NCBI GenBank assembly: GCA_963695195.1
Contig: CAVOGE010000007.1
Coordinates: forward strand, 186,001-250,000
Length of the DNA: 64,000 nt
Direction: 5' to 3'
Origin: CF-167 sp963695195
Lineage (GTDB): Bacteria; Chloroflexota; Limnocylindria; QHBO01
Positions 1 to 8,599 of this stretch are shown in pieces; position 1 is the stretch's first letter, and the number at the start of each line of letters is the position of its first letter. A model generated the notes under the pieces. That model saw only the letters and a program-made list of their open reading frames with translations. It was not told where the DNA came from and made no database searches. A program made the position numbers and the translations under genes.

Positions 1-410
1 AGGCGCAGGGCCACCTCAGCGGGCGCGATCGGTTCCTCCAGCCAGGACGGCACGATCACCACCCGGCCGATGCGCTGCGGCACGTAGTCGCGCTTCCAGG
101 CCTCGGCCCAGTCGGCCTCGTCGACCGAGCGGACCCGCAGCTCGCCGACGGGGCGCAGGCCGAACGCCTGGAGGTGCCAGAGCGCCCGCTCGGTGGCCTC
201 GACGGCAGCCGGCGCGGCGTCATCCTCGGGCAGGTGCACGGTGATCTCGTACGGCGCGGTCGGGTCCTCGCGAGCGGACAGCTCGTCGTCCGGATCGCGG
301 ATGAGACGGGTCGGTCGGACTGCGGCGCCCCGACCCAGGCGGCCGAAGATCTCGCTGACCGGCTCCACCGCCTCGACGTCGACCTCGACCGTGAGTTCCA
401 GCCAACGCAC
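1..410 (-). CDS. prmA: Ribosomal protein L11 methyltransferase, N-terminal part (cut by window edge)
   Basis: Reading the minus strand from a GTG at 408-410 gives a frame that stays open to the window edge. It begins MRWLELTVEVDVEAVEPVSE and continues with a DEADWAEAWKRDYVP stretch. The Trp-Leu-Glu opening and the DWAExWKxxYxP motif are characteristic of the PrmA N-terminal substrate-recognition domain. PrmA trimethylates ribosomal protein L11 using SAM. The SAM-binding C-terminal half lies outside the window. The start is 14 bases after the dnaJ stop, and dnaJ-prmA is a common gene pair, so co-transcription from the dnaJ CIRCE promoter is likely. No good Shine-Dalgarno is visible, so the exact start is less certain than the identity. 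Confidence 0.85.
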   Translation of the reverse strand, partial: MRWLELTVEVDVEAVEPVSEIFGRLGRGAAVRPTRLIRDPDDELSAREDPTAPYEITVHLPEDDAAPAAVEATERALWHLQAFGLRPVGELRVRSVDEADWAEAWKRDYVPQRIGRVVIVPSWLEEPIAPAEVALR

Positions 411-424
411 CGCGCTGCGGCCGA

Positions 425-1552
425 TCAGCCGAACAGGTCGCGCAGCCGGTCGACCAAGCTCGGGCCGCCCTTCGGCAGTACCGCCGGGCCGCTCACCTCG
501 TCGAGCTGCTTGAGGAGCTCACGCTCCTTCTTGTTGGGCTTGGGCGGAACAACCACGGTGACGATCACGTGCAGGTCGCCCCGCCCAACGCCGCGCAGGC
601 GCGGGACGCCGCGGCCGCGTAGCCGGACCTCGGTCCCGCTCTGCGTCCCGGCCGGAATCTGCACCTCCTCGGTGCCCTCGACGGTGGGGACGCTCAGCGT
701 TGCCCCCAGCGCGGCCTGCGGGAAGCTGACCGGCAGCTCGTGGTACAGCTCGGTCCCCCGGCGCACCAGCAGCGGGTGCTCCTTCACCGTGACCGCAACG
801 TACAGATCGCCGGCCGGTCCGCCGCGGGGCCCCGCCTCGCCCTGCCCCTCGAGCGCAATCCGCTGCCCGGAGTCGATTCCCGCGGGGACGCTGACGGTCA
901 GCTTGCGCTCCTCGCGAACCCGTCCGTCGCCGCGGCAGGTCGTGCATGGTGTTGTCACGATCTGCCCCTCGCCGTTGCAGCGCGGGCAGGCGGTGATGTT
1001 CACCATCTGGCCCAGGATCGTCTGGCTGACCCGGCGCCGCTCGCCGCTCCCCTTGCACTCCGGGCACGTCTCGCGCTGGCTGCCCGGCTCTGCGCCGCTC
1101 CCCTCGCAGACGGTGCAGCCGACCAGCACCGGAAAGTGGATCTCCCTGCTGACGCCGCTGACCGCTTCAGCGAACTCGATGGTCAGGTCGTAGCGCAGGT
1201 CCGCTCCTGCCACCACGCGTCGCCGCTGGCGCGTCCCTGCGGGGGAGCCACCGAAGAAGGCGTCGAAGATGTCGCCGAAGGGTCCAAAGCCGCCGCCCGC
1301 TCCGCCGCCGGTTCCGGCGCTCGCCCCATCCACCCCCGCGTGGCCGAACATGTCGTAGGCGCCCCGACGCTGCCGGTCGCCCAGCACCCGATACGCCTCG
1401 TTCAGCTCTTTGAATCGCTCCTCGGCCCCGTCACTGCCGTCGATATCGGGGTGGTGCCGCTGGGCGGCGCGGCGAAACGCGCGCTTGATCTCCTCATCCG
1501 AAGCATCGCGCTGCAAGCCCAGCACTTCGTAGTAGTCGCGCTTGCTTGCCAT
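425..1552 (-). CDS. dnaJ: Chaperone protein DnaJ (Hsp40)
   Basis: Co-chaperone that stimulates the DnaK ATPase and delivers unfolded clients. The 375-residue protein has a J domain (residues about 3-70, with the HPD motif in RHHPD), a Gly/Phe-rich linker (about 75-110), four CxxCxGxG-type zinc motifs (CTVCEGSG, CPECKGSG, CPRCNGEG, CTTCRGDG) and a C-terminal client-binding domain, so it is a full type I DnaJ. The reading frame is open further upstream to 1618, but MASKRDYYEVLG at 1552 is the conserved family start. The upstream stretch is the CIRCE promoter region. dnaJ is 4.5 kb from dnaK with unrelated genes between, and has its own CIRCE. prmA follows immediately. Confidence 0.97.
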   Translation of the reverse strand: MASKRDYYEVLGLQRDASDEEIKRAFRRAAQRHHPDIDGSDGAEERFKELNEAYRVLGDRQRRGAYDMFGHAGVDGASAGTGGGAGGGFGPFGDIFDAFFGGSPAGTRQRRRVVAGADLRYDLTIEFAEAVSGVSREIHFPVLVGCTVCEGSGAEPGSQRETCPECKGSGERRRVSQTILGQMVNITACPRCNGEGQIVTTPCTTCRGDGRVREERKLTVSVPAGIDSGQRIALEGQGEAGPRGGPAGDLYVAVTVKEHPLLVRRGTELYHELPVSFPQAALGATLSVPTVEGTEEVQIPAGTQSGTEVRLRGRGVPRLRGVGRGDLHVIVTVVVPPKPNKKERELLKQLDEVSGPAVLPKGGPSLVDRLRDLFG

Positions 1553-1561
1553 GGCGGCCGG

Positions 1562-1567
1562 ATTATA
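1562..1567 (-). promoter_or_regulatory. -10 element of dnaJ
   Basis: On the minus strand TATAAT ends only 9 bases before the dnaJ ATG, between the CIRCE operator and the start codon. A transcript starting 6-8 bases downstream would be leaderless or nearly so. No convincing -35 hexamer is visible at 16-18 bases, where the CIRCE arm lies. Confidence 0.55.
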
Positions 1568-1571
1568 CCGA

Positions 1572-1598
1572 TTGGCACTCGGAACCTCGGAGTGCCAA
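1572..1598. promoter_or_regulatory. CIRCE operator (HrcA binding site) before dnaJ
   Basis: Inverted repeat TTGGCACTC-N9-GAGTGCCAA with perfect arms and the canonical 9-base spacer (consensus TTAGCACTC-N9-GAGTGCTAA). It is 19 bases upstream of the dnaJ ATG and overlaps the promoter core, as expected for an HrcA repressor site. The divergent glycosylase-like gene starts 28 bases on the other side and could be co-controlled. A second copy with the same arms precedes hrcA at 9738-9764. Confidence 0.95.
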
Positions 1599-1626
1599 CT
1601 GTTTGGCGCTGGTAGCATCCCGACCG

Positions 1627-2895
1627 ATGCCTCCTCCGCCGCTCCCCGACCTGCGGATCTCGGCCGACCATGCCCGGCGCTTCCTGGTGCGCCGCCACCT
1701 GCTCGATCCGCCTCGCGACCTGCCGGCGGAGCCGGAATCGGTCCTTCGCGTGATCGATCGCATCGGCAGCCTGCAGTTCGACCCGCTCGAAGTGCCCGGC
1801 GCCCGCAACCACGACCTGGTGCTGCATGCGCGGATCGCAGGGTATCGGCGCGAGTGGTGTGACCGGTGGCTCTATGGCCCGCCCGCTGATCGTCGCCTGA
1901 TCGAGCTGTACAACAAGAGCCTCAACATCCTGCCGATGGCGGAACTGCCTCACCTCCGCTTCGCCTGGGAGCGCTGGCGCGAGGAGCTGGAGCGTGGCGT
2001 CCTGCAGGAGCACGCGGAACTGATGGCGACCATCCTGGAGCGCATCGAGCGGGAAGGCCCGCTCTCGACCGACGCCTTCCGGCACATCGACCACCGGATC
2101 GAGTGGTGGTGGGACGCCAGTGGGGCGACCAACACGCGCGCCGCCAAGGCGGTGATGGAGGCGCTTTTCGTGGTTGGCCGGCTGGGAATCGCGCGCCGCG
2201 AGGGGAGCCGCCGCCACTACGACCTGATCGAGCGGCTGGTCCCTGCCGAGCTCCTTGCCGAGCGGGCCGATCTGCACGAACAGCATCGTCACCGACTGCT
2301 GAGCCGCCACCGGGGGGTGGGGCTGATGGCGGTGGGCGGCGCCGGCGAGCTGGTGAGCGGCACCGGTAGCGCGGCCGAGCGTGCCCGGATCACCGCCGCG
2401 CTGATCGCCGACGGAACGCTCATTGCGGTTGCCGTCGAAGGTGAGCGTTCGGTACGCCACGTGCTGGCCGAAGAACTGCCTTTCCTCGAAGCGACCGCTG
2501 CCGGGAGTCTCTCCTCGCCATCGGCCTCGTTCCTGGCCCCGCTCGATCCATTGATGTGGGATCGCCGCCTGGTCAAGGCCGTGTTCGGGTTCGACTACAC
2601 CTGGGAGGTCTACACCCCGGCTGCCAAGCGCCGATTCGGGTACTACGTTCTGCCGATCCTCTTCGGCGACCGGCTCATTGGGCGCATCGAACCACGTCTC
2701 AAGCGAGGCGATCGGACACTTCGGATCGCCGGCATCTGGTTCGAGGACGGATTCGCGCCGATGGAGGAGCCGGATTTCGTCCCAGCGCTGCGGAATGCAC
2801 TGGAAGCCTATCGGCGCTTCGTTGGCGCGAGGTCAGTTACCTGGCCGCGGACCAGGCCCGGGCGGGATCTAGCCGGGGCTCTCCGACGGGGATGA
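1627..2895 (+). CDS. Winged-helix DNA glycosylase-like protein, YcaQ/AlkX (HTH_42) family
   Basis: 422-residue member of the HTH_42 family, which includes the interstrand-crosslink DNA glycosylases YcaQ and AlkZ. The segment around residues 47-75 reads GSLQFDPLEV followed by RNHDLVLHARIAGY, matching the family core with the conserved Gln-x-Asp at residues 50-52. The C-terminal half (LAPLDPLMWDRR, FGYYVLPIL) also fits. The ATG at 1627 was chosen because the family N-terminus (LRISADHARRFL) begins just after it. An upstream in-frame ATG at 1546 would run through CIRCE. It is divergent from dnaJ and its last 27 bases overlap the end of the convergent lipoprotein gene. Substrate is inferred only. 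Confidence 0.85.
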   Translation: MPPPPLPDLRISADHARRFLVRRHLLDPPRDLPAEPESVLRVIDRIGSLQFDPLEVPGARNHDLVLHARIAGYRREWCDRWLYGPPADRRLIELYNKSLNILPMAELPHLRFAWERWREELERGVLQEHAELMATILERIEREGPLSTDAFRHIDHRIEWWWDASGATNTRAAKAVMEALFVVGRLGIARREGSRRHYDLIERLVPAELLAERADLHEQHRHRLLSRHRGVGLMAVGGAGELVSGTGSAAERARITAALIADGTLIAVAVEGERSVRHVLAEELPFLEATAAGSLSSPSASFLAPLDPLMWDRRLVKAVFGFDYTWEVYTPAAKRRFGYYVLPILFGDRLIGRIEPRLKRGDRTLRIAGIWFEDGFAPMEEPDFVPALRNALEAYRRFVGARSVTWPRTRPGRDLAGALRRG

Positions 2896-3507
2896 TGCCG
2901 GGACAGGCTCGTCGAAGGTGAGCAGGCCGTCTGCGTCCTGGTGCCAGGTGCCGCTCTTGCGTTGCAGGATCGGCCCGCTGGTGAACTCGAACTCGTAGGT
3001 TCCGCCGGTCAGCTCGTCACAGACCGCCGGCGAGCTGGCGTTCCGCGAACTGCTGAACACGACAACGCGGTCGGTGGCCACCAGGACGGCGCGGCCCCAG
3101 TCGGGGAAATCCACCTCGAAGGTGACGGCCGGGTTCTCCGAGGTGAAGAGATCTCCGTACATCAACCCTCCGCACGTGATCTCGGCGACCGGAACCCGGT
3201 TTTCGAGGAGGGTTGCCACATACGTCCCGGTCGTCCCGTCCCCTGCTCGCAGCGTGCCGGAGTACTCGCGGCTGAGGCCGCCGGCGACCGGGGTGTAGAG
3301 CGCCGGGCCAGCGTCCACCACATTGGACCAGGCGGTGGGGAAGCCGCTCGGGTAGTCGGTCAGCACGATCGGGCTCGGACTCGCAGTGGGTCCCAGGGTC
3401 GCGGCTGCGCTGCTCTGCGAGACCGACGGCGCCGACGAGCACGCGGTCACCAGGAGGGCCGCAAGGACGCTCTCGAGGAGACGCGCGACGAGCCGGTACC
3501 TGCTCAT
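2869..3507 (-). CDS. Predicted lipoprotein, function unknown
   Basis: 212-residue protein starting MSRYRLVARLLESVLAALL, with a lipobox LVTAC at about residues 19-23 and then a Ser/Ala/Thr-rich linker, so it is predicted to be lipid-anchored outside the membrane. The mature part contains two or three Cys residues and no domain I recognise. The ATG at 3507 is preceded by AGAGG about 10 bases upstream. The longer open frame to 3576 lacks a signal peptide at its start. It converges with and overlaps the glycosylase-like gene by 27 bases. The protein ends in a Pro/Ser-rich tail. Confidence 0.7.
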   Translation of the reverse strand: MSRYRLVARLLESVLAALLVTACSSAPSVSQSSAAATLGPTASPSPIVLTDYPSGFPTAWSNVVDAGPALYTPVAGGLSREYSGTLRAGDGTTGTYVATLLENRVPVAEITCGGLMYGDLFTSENPAVTFEVDFPDWGRAVLVATDRVVVFSSSRNASSPAVCDELTGGTYEFEFTSGPILQRKSGTWHQDADGLLTFDEPVPASSPSESPG

Positions 3508-3592
3508 GGCCAGACAACCTCTGCCGCTGCGATATCCGGGAGATTCTAGAAGCCGATCGCCGATGCGCCCAACCACCCGGAGGTCCTGCCCA

Positions 3593-4384
3593 TCACGAGT
3601 CTGCGAAGTCCACTACCACGGGGGCGTGGTCCGAGGGGATCCCCGGGTAGGTCGATGGCTTGCGCGCTTCCCGGTCGCGCTCGGCCCGAACGGCACGAGC
3701 CGCCATCGGCTCCGTCACGTACACGTGGTCGATGCGCATCCCCAGGTTCTTGTGGAAGTTCCCTGCCCGATAGTCCCACCAGGTGAAGTAGCCGGGCTCG
3801 GGGTGGAATTGGCGAACCACATCGACCATGCCCCAATCCCGCATCCGCGCGACCGCCGCCCGCTCCGGCTCCGAGACGTGCGTTCCGCCGTTGACCGCGG
3901 CGGGGTCGTACACGTCCTCATCGGCCGGCGCCACGTTGTAGTCGCCGCACACGGCCAGCGGTGAGGCGGGATCGCAGGCATCGGTCAGCCAGCGGTTGAG
4001 GTGGTCGAGCCAGGCGAGTTTGGCGTCATAGAACTCCGATCCGACCACCCGGCCGTTCGGCACGTAGATGCTGGCCACCCGCACGCCGCCGCAGGTGGCT
4101 GCCAGGAAGCGACCGCCCTCATCGGTCCAGCCATCGGCTGCCGGCAGGCCGGCCTGGACGTCAGCGACGCCGATCCGCGAGGCGATCGCCACGCCGTTCC
4201 ACTGCCCCAGCCCGTGATGTGCGACCTCGTAGCCGAGTGCTCGGAAGTCAAGTTCCGGGATGGCCGTGTCGGCCAGCTTGGTCTCCTGCATGCACAGCAC
4301 GTCGGGCTGCACCGCTTCGAGCCAGGCCAGCACCCGTTCGAGGCGGGCCTTCAGCGAGTTGACGTTCCAGGTCGCGAGGCGCAT
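3593..4384 (-). CDS. xth: Exodeoxyribonuclease III (AP endonuclease)
   Basis: 263-residue EEP-superfamily nuclease that cleaves 5' of abasic sites in base-excision repair. Visible motifs are MRLATWNVNSLKARL at the start (metal/phosphate Asn), QETKL (catalytic Glu around residue 34), the GDYN motif around residue 150 and a C-terminal SDHAPVV with the catalytic Asp-His. The start is the ATG at 4384, because the conserved strand begins immediately there. The frame is open a further seven codons. Only 23 bases separate it from the divergent DDAH-like gene, so promoters of the two must overlap the coding sequences. Confidence 0.93.
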   Translation of the reverse strand: MRLATWNVNSLKARLERVLAWLEAVQPDVLCMQETKLADTAIPELDFRALGYEVAHHGLGQWNGVAIASRIGVADVQAGLPAADGWTDEGGRFLAATCGGVRVASIYVPNGRVVGSEFYDAKLAWLDHLNRWLTDACDPASPLAVCGDYNVAPADEDVYDPAAVNGGTHVSEPERAAVARMRDWGMVDVVRQFHPEPGYFTWWDYRAGNFHKNLGMRIDHVYVTEPMAARAVRAERDREARKPSTYPGIPSDHAPVVVDFADS

Positions 4385-4407
4385 CGGTGCGATTATCCTC
4401 GACACCG

Positions 4408-5274
4408 ATGGCTCCGACCCTCTCCGCCTACGGCGCCCAGAGCATGACCGCGCCCCTGCGCGATGTCCTCGTGCACCGGCCCGATGCCGCCTTCGGCGCG
4501 GCGTTCGACGACCCGGCCCACGGCTTCCTGCACCCGGTCGACCTGGCGACTGCGCAGCGCGAACACGATGCCTTCGTCGAGTTGCTGACTGCCCTCGGCG
4601 TAAGCGTTCACCAGCTGGCGGGCGAGGCTGGTCCGGACCTCGTCTACACCTTCGACCCGTTGCTGGTCACCGACCGTGGGGCGATCCCGTTGCGGCCCGG
4701 CAAGTCGTCCCGTCTTGGCGAGCCACCGCTTCTGGAGGCGTGGACGACCGCAGCCGGAATTCCGACCCTGGGGCGAATCGAGGCGCCCGGCACCATCGAG
4801 GGCGGCGACACGTTCTGGCTTCGTCCCGACCTGTTCTGCATCGGGCGGTCGCTGCGCACCAACGATTCGGGCGCCCGGCAGCTGGCCGCGCTGGTGGGCG
4901 GCGACGTGCGCACGTTCGACGTTCCGTACTGGCGAGGCGGCGACGAGCTGGTGCACCTGCTGTCGGTCATCTCCCCGGTCGCCGACGACCTCGCGGTGGT
5001 CTACCTGCCACTGCTGCCCGCCGGGCTCTGGGAGCTGCTCGGTGAGCTGGGCATCCGGACCGTCTCGGTGCCGGATGACGAATACCCGACGCTCGGCTGC
5101 AACGTGCTTGCGGTGAGCCCCGGTGTGCTGGTCATGGCCAGCGGGAATCCCGTCACGCAGGGCGCCCTGGAGGCGGCTGGTTGCGAGGTACACACGTACC
5201 GCGCGACTGAGATCGGGATCAATGGCTCGGGTGGTCCGACCTGCATGGCCCGACCTATACTCCGAGAAGGCTAG
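4408..5274 (+). CDS. Dimethylarginine dimethylaminohydrolase-like amidinotransferase-fold enzyme
   Basis: 288-residue member of the guanidino-group-modifying superfamily (DDAH/arginine deiminase fold). Supporting motifs: YGAQSMTAPLRDVLVHRP near the N-terminus, IEGGDTFWL (substrate Asp/Glu loop), GRSLRTN, ELVHLLSVIS with the catalytic His, and GGPTCMARPI near the C-terminus with the nucleophilic Cys. Likely reaction is hydrolysis of a methylated arginine or related guanidine to citrulline plus amine, but specificity cannot be read off. ATG 4408 was chosen. A GTG at 4387 and an ATG at 4444 are alternatives. It is divergent from xth, with mscL downstream in the same direction. Confidence 0.82.
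   Translation: MAPTLSAYGAQSMTAPLRDVLVHRPDAAFGAAFDDPAHGFLHPVDLATAQREHDAFVELLTALGVSVHQLAGEAGPDLVYTFDPLLVTDRGAIPLRPGKSSRLGEPPLLEAWTTAAGIPTLGRIEAPGTIEGGDTFWLRPDLFCIGRSLRTNDSGARQLAALVGGDVRTFDVPYWRGGDELVHLLSVISPVADDLAVVYLPLLPAGLWELLGELGIRTVSVPDDEYPTLGCNVLAVSPGVLVMASGNPVTQGALEAAGCEVHTYRATEIGINGSGGPTCMARPILREG
5256..5261 (+). promoter_or_regulatory. -10 element before mscL
   Basis: TATACT in the context CCTATACTCC, just inside the 3' end of the preceding gene and about 75 bases before the mscL ATG. The same CTATACTC context precedes rpsT and the leuS leader in this window. No clear -35 hexamer is seen here. Confidence 0.4.
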
Positions 5275-5336
5275 CCGCCGCCCTGCCGGCTCCCGCCCGA
5301 CGTGGCGGGGCGCACTTCACCGAAGGGAGATCTCAC

Positions 5337-5738
5337 ATGCTCAAGGAGTTCCGCGACTTCATCATGCGCGGCAACGTGATCGACCTTGCCGTAGGCATCG
5401 TCATCGGCGCCGCCTTCGGAGCGCTGGTGACCTCGTTCGTCGGCGACGTCCTCACGCCGCTGCTCGGAGTGCTGAGCATCCCGGACTTCGCCACCCTCTC
5501 CTTCCAGGCCGGCGACGCATCGGTCAACTATGGCCTCTTCCTCAATGCGCTGATCAGCTTCCTGCTTATCGCCGCGGCGATCTTCTTCTTCGTGGTCAAG
5601 CCGATGAACGCCATGAACGCCCGTGCCGCCAGGGACGAGCCGGCCGAGGCGCCGACCACCAGGGCATGCCCGTTCTGCGCGACCGATATCCCGGTCGCCG
5701 CCACCCGCTGTCCGCACTGCACGAGCCAGTTGAGCTAG
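5337..5738 (+). CDS. mscL: Large-conductance mechanosensitive channel with C-terminal zinc ribbon
   Basis: 133-residue homopentameric osmotic safety valve of the cytoplasmic membrane. The N-terminal MLKEFRDFIMRGNVIDLAVG and the first transmembrane helix (GIVIGAAFGALVTSFV) are textbook MscL, and a second helix lies at about residues 70-90. Instead of the usual cytoplasmic helical bundle, the C-terminus carries CPFC-x9-CPHC, a zinc-ribbon knuckle pair, at about residues 110-126. A strong AAGGGAG Shine-Dalgarno lies 7 bases before the ATG. The gene interrupts the ancestral dnaK-dnaJ arrangement. Confidence 0.95.
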   Translation: MLKEFRDFIMRGNVIDLAVGIVIGAAFGALVTSFVGDVLTPLLGVLSIPDFATLSFQAGDASVNYGLFLNALISFLLIAAAIFFFVVKPMNAMNARAARDEPAEAPTTRACPFCATDIPVAATRCPHCTSQLS

Positions 5739-5769
5739 GCACTCGCCACGCGCACCAGACAGCGAGTGC
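5739..5769 (+). terminator. Possible terminator hairpin after mscL
   Basis: GCACTCGC (5739-5746) pairs perfectly with GCGAGTGC (5762-5769) around a 15-base loop, starting right after the mscL stop. No U-rich tract follows, so termination is only inferred. An overlapping alternative stem uses GCCACGCGC with GCGTGGC near 5793. Confidence 0.35.
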
Positions 5770-5834
5770 GCCGCAGCGAACCGACGACGAGCGTGGCGCG
5801 CGCGACACCCCCCGCCTGGCAGCCGCCCGAAGGC

Positions 5835-5916
5835 GCCTAAGGGCAGCCAGGCTGCGATTCGGCAACTGATCCGCCGGCGACGCCGGCTAGCGGCAATCTG
5901 GCTGCGATCCGGCAAC
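5835..5916 (+). repeat. Pair of about 32-bp direct repeats (dispersed CTAAGGG family)
   Basis: Two imperfect copies, 5835-5866 and 5885-5916, 50 bases apart, sharing GCTGCGAT(T/C)CGGCAAC at their ends. Each starts with CTAAGGG or CTAGCGG and ends near GCGAT-C-GGC. That is the same outline as the ends of the elements at 38629-38777 and 53305-53474. They lie in the 339-base gene-free stretch 5739-6077 between mscL and dnaK, which otherwise holds only hairpins. Confidence 0.5.
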
Positions 5917-5995
5917 ATGCCCCTGAGCGGTGAGGGGAGGCGGGTAGGCCCCGCACGACTGCAAGGGATCTCAGGCTCGATTCCGATATGCGAAA

Positions 5996-6056
5996 GGGCC
6001 GGGCGACCGTCCCGAAGGCTGTCGCGAAAGCCAGCCCACGGATATTCGCCCGGCCC
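5996..6056 (-). terminator. Possible terminator of the dnaK operon
   Basis: An 11-base perfect inverted repeat, GGGCCGGGCGA at 5996-6006 and TCGCCCGGCCC at 6046-6056, lies 22 bases past the dnaK stop, with a 39-base loop that can form its own small stem. Only a TTT follows on the minus strand, so it is a weak intrinsic terminator by sequence. Confidence 0.4.
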
Positions 6057-6077
6057 CGTCCCGGTTCTTGAAGGAGG

Positions 6078-8013
6078 CTAGACCTCCTTGTACTCGCCCT
6101 CGATCGTTTCGCCCTCGTCGTCGCCGGCCGGCTCGCTGTCTGGGCCGGCAGCCTCCTCGCCGCCGGCACCATCGGACCCGTCGGTCGATTCGCCGTCGCC
6201 TGACGTTTCATATGCCTTGGTGCCCACCCGCTGCAGCACCTCCGCGAGTTGCTGCTTGGTCGAGTCGATGACACCGGCATCGGTCCCGGCCAGGGCTTCG
6301 CGGACGGCCTCGATGCGCGCCGTGATCTCCTTGCGATCGTCGTCGCTCATCTTGTCGCCGAGGTCCTTGATCAGCCGCTCGGCCTGGTAGGTGAGCGCGT
6401 CGGCCTCGTTGCGTGACTCGATCTCCGCCCGGCGCGCGCGGTCCTCCTCGGCGTGCTCGGCCGCATCGCGCACCATCTTGTCGACGTCCTCCTTGGCGAG
6501 CATCGAGGAGGCGGTGATGGTGACCTTCTGCTCCTTGTTGGTGGCCTTGTCCTTGGCCGCCAACGTTGAGGATGCCGTTGGCATCGATGTCGAAGGTGAC
6601 CTCGATCTGCGGCACGCCGCGCGGAGCCGGCGGAATGCCATCGAGCCGGAAGGTTGCCAGCTTCTTGTTGTCGCTCGCCATCTCGCGCTCGCCCTGCAGG
6701 ACGACGATGTCGACGCTGGGCTGACTGTCCGATGCGGTCGAGAAGATCTGGGTGTGGCTGGTCGGGATGGTGGTGTTGCGGTTGATCATCTTGGTGGCCA
6801 CGCCGCCAAGGGTCTCGATCCCCAGCGAGAGCGGCGTCACGTCGAGGAGCAGGACGTCCTTCACCTCGCCAGCAAGGACACCCGCCTGAATGGCGGCGCC
6901 GACCGCGACCACCTCGTCGGGGTTGACGCCCTTGTGCGGCTCCTTGCCAGCGAACATGGCCTTGACCGCCTCGATGACCGACGGCATGCGGGTCATGCCA
7001 CCGACCAGGATCACCTCGTCGATGTCGGTCGGCTTGAGGTTCGCATCGGCCATCGCCTTCTTGACCGGCCCGGCTGTCTGGCTGATCAGGTCGGCGACCA
7101 GATCCTCGAGCTTGGCGCGTGTAAGGCTCATGACCAGGTGCTTCGGCCCGGAGGCATCGGCGCTGATGAACGGCAGGTTGATCTCGGTCTGCGTCGTGCT
7201 GGAGAGCTCGATCTTCGCCTTCTCGGCGGCCTCCTTGAGGCGCTGGAGGGCGATCCGGTCCTTCGACAGGTCGATCCCCTGCTCCTTGCGGAACTCGGCC
7301 GACAGCCAGTCGATCACCCGCTGGTCGAAGTCGTCGCCGCCCAGGTGCGTGTCGCCGTTCGTGCTGCGCACCTCGAAGACGCCCTCGGAGAGCTCCAGGA
7401 TCGAGATGTCGAAGGTGCCGCCGCCGAGGTCATAGACCGCGATCTTCTCGTCCTTGGTCTTGTCCAGCCCGTAGGCGAGGGCCGATGCGGTCGGCTCATT
7501 GACGATGCGCTTCACGTCAAGTCCGGCGATCCGCCCGGCGTCCTTGGTCGCCTGCCGCTGGGTGTCGTCGAAGTAGGCCGGCACGGTGATCACCGCCTCG
7601 GTGACCTTCTCCCCCAGGTACGCCTCGGCATCGGCCTTGAGCTTCTGCAGGATCATCGCGCTGATCTCGGGCGGACTGAAGGTCTTGTCGTTGGCCAGCG
7701 TCACGACGATGCCGTCCGACTTCGGGTCCTTCGCGACCGTGTACGGGACGAGGTCCTTGGAGTGCTTCACCTCCGGGTCCTCGAAGCGCCGGCCCATGAA
7801 GCGCTTGATGCTGAAGATGGTGTTCTCCGGGTTGGTGATCGCCTGGCGCTTGGCAACCTGCCCGACCAGCCGCTCGCCGCTCTTGGCGAAGGCGACGACC
7901 GACGGTGTGATCCGGCCCCCCTCCGCATTGCTGATGACCTGCGGCTCGCCGCCCTCCATGACGGCCACCACCGAGTTGGTGGTACCCAGGTCGATGCCGA
8001 TGATCTTGCCCAT
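6078..8013 (-). CDS. dnaK: Chaperone protein DnaK (Hsp70), carrying one +1 frame change
   Basis: ATP-dependent Hsp70 chaperone. Seen motifs: GIDLGTTNS at residues 5-13, AYFDDTQRQATKDAG, NEPTASALAYG, DLGGGTFDIS and VGGMTRMP, all in the nucleotide-binding domain, followed by the substrate-binding domain. After NGILNV the frame shifts by one base at about 6555-6561. The continuation AAKDKATNKEQKVTITASS and the acidic tail ending EGEYKEV are in the next frame. The corrected protein is about 644 residues, the normal length. Without correction the product would lose its helical lid. DnaK is essential, so a one-base assembly error is the simplest reading. It follows grpE by 4 bases, with GGAG about 10 bases before the ATG. 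Confidence 0.93.
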
Positions 8014-8017
8014 GCGC

Positions 8018-8599
8018 TCAGTGCTCCTTCGGGTTGTTCGCGACGCGGACCAGCGACGGGCGCAAGACCCGATCGTGCAGCCGGTAGCCCCGCTGCAGCT
8101 CGCCGATCACCTGGTTATCGGGGAATTCGGTGGTCTCCTCGTGGACGACGGCCTCGTGGAGATTCGGATCGAATGGTTGGCCGGCCGCCTCGATCTGGGT
8201 CACGCCCTCGGCCTCGAGGAGGGAACGCAGCTTGCGTTCGACCAACCGGATCCCGTCCAGCCAGCCCTCATGGGCGTCGGGCGGGACATGGTCGAGGGCG
8301 CGATCGAAGTCGTCGAGCACTGCCAGCAGCTTGCCGATGAGCAGCGCATTGGCGAATCCCATCGTGGCGCCGCGGTCCTCCTCGACCCGCCGGCGGTAGT
8401 TGGCCAGGTCGGCGGTCGCCCGCTGTGCGCTGCGCAGTTGGTCGTCCGCGGCCGCCCGTGCCTCTTCGAGCTCTCGCTGGAGCTCCTCCAGCTTCGCGAT
8501 CATGGCGCCGCGCGATGGGCCGCGGCCGTGTCGTGGCTCGTCGGGCGTCGGGGCGCCGTTGGTCGGGTGGCCATCGTCGCGGGGCTCGCGCTCGCTCAC
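8018..8599 (-). CDS. grpE: Nucleotide exchange factor GrpE
   Basis: 193-residue homodimeric exchange factor that releases ADP from DnaK. It has a long N-terminal helix (about residues 30-95, starting near AMIAKLEELQRELEEARAA) and the GrpE signature in the C-terminal beta domain (GYRLHDRVLRPSLVRVA). Its ATG overlaps the hrcA stop (ATGA, 8596-8599), and dnaK starts 4 bases after its stop, so hrcA-grpE-dnaK is one tightly packed operon under the CIRCE at 9738-9764. Confidence 0.96.
   Translation of the reverse strand: MSEREPRDDGHPTNGAPTPDEPRHGRGPSRGAMIAKLEELQRELEEARAAADDQLRSAQRATADLANYRRRVEEDRGATMGFANALLIGKLLAVLDDFDRALDHVPPDAHEGWLDGIRLVERKLRSLLEAEGVTQIEAAGQPFDPNLHEAVVHEETTEFPDNQVIGELQRGYRLHDRVLRPSLVRVANNPKEH

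Noticed and set aside
5739..6077. Possible CRISPR array from the repeated motif between mscL and dnaK
   Set aside because: Only two imperfect copies 50 bases apart and no spacer pattern or cas genes. It fits the dispersed repeat family better.
6391..8340. 649-residue open frame on the plus strand opposite dnaK and grpE
   Set aside because: High-GC antisense shadow. No family sequence, and dnaK/grpE are unambiguous on the other strand.
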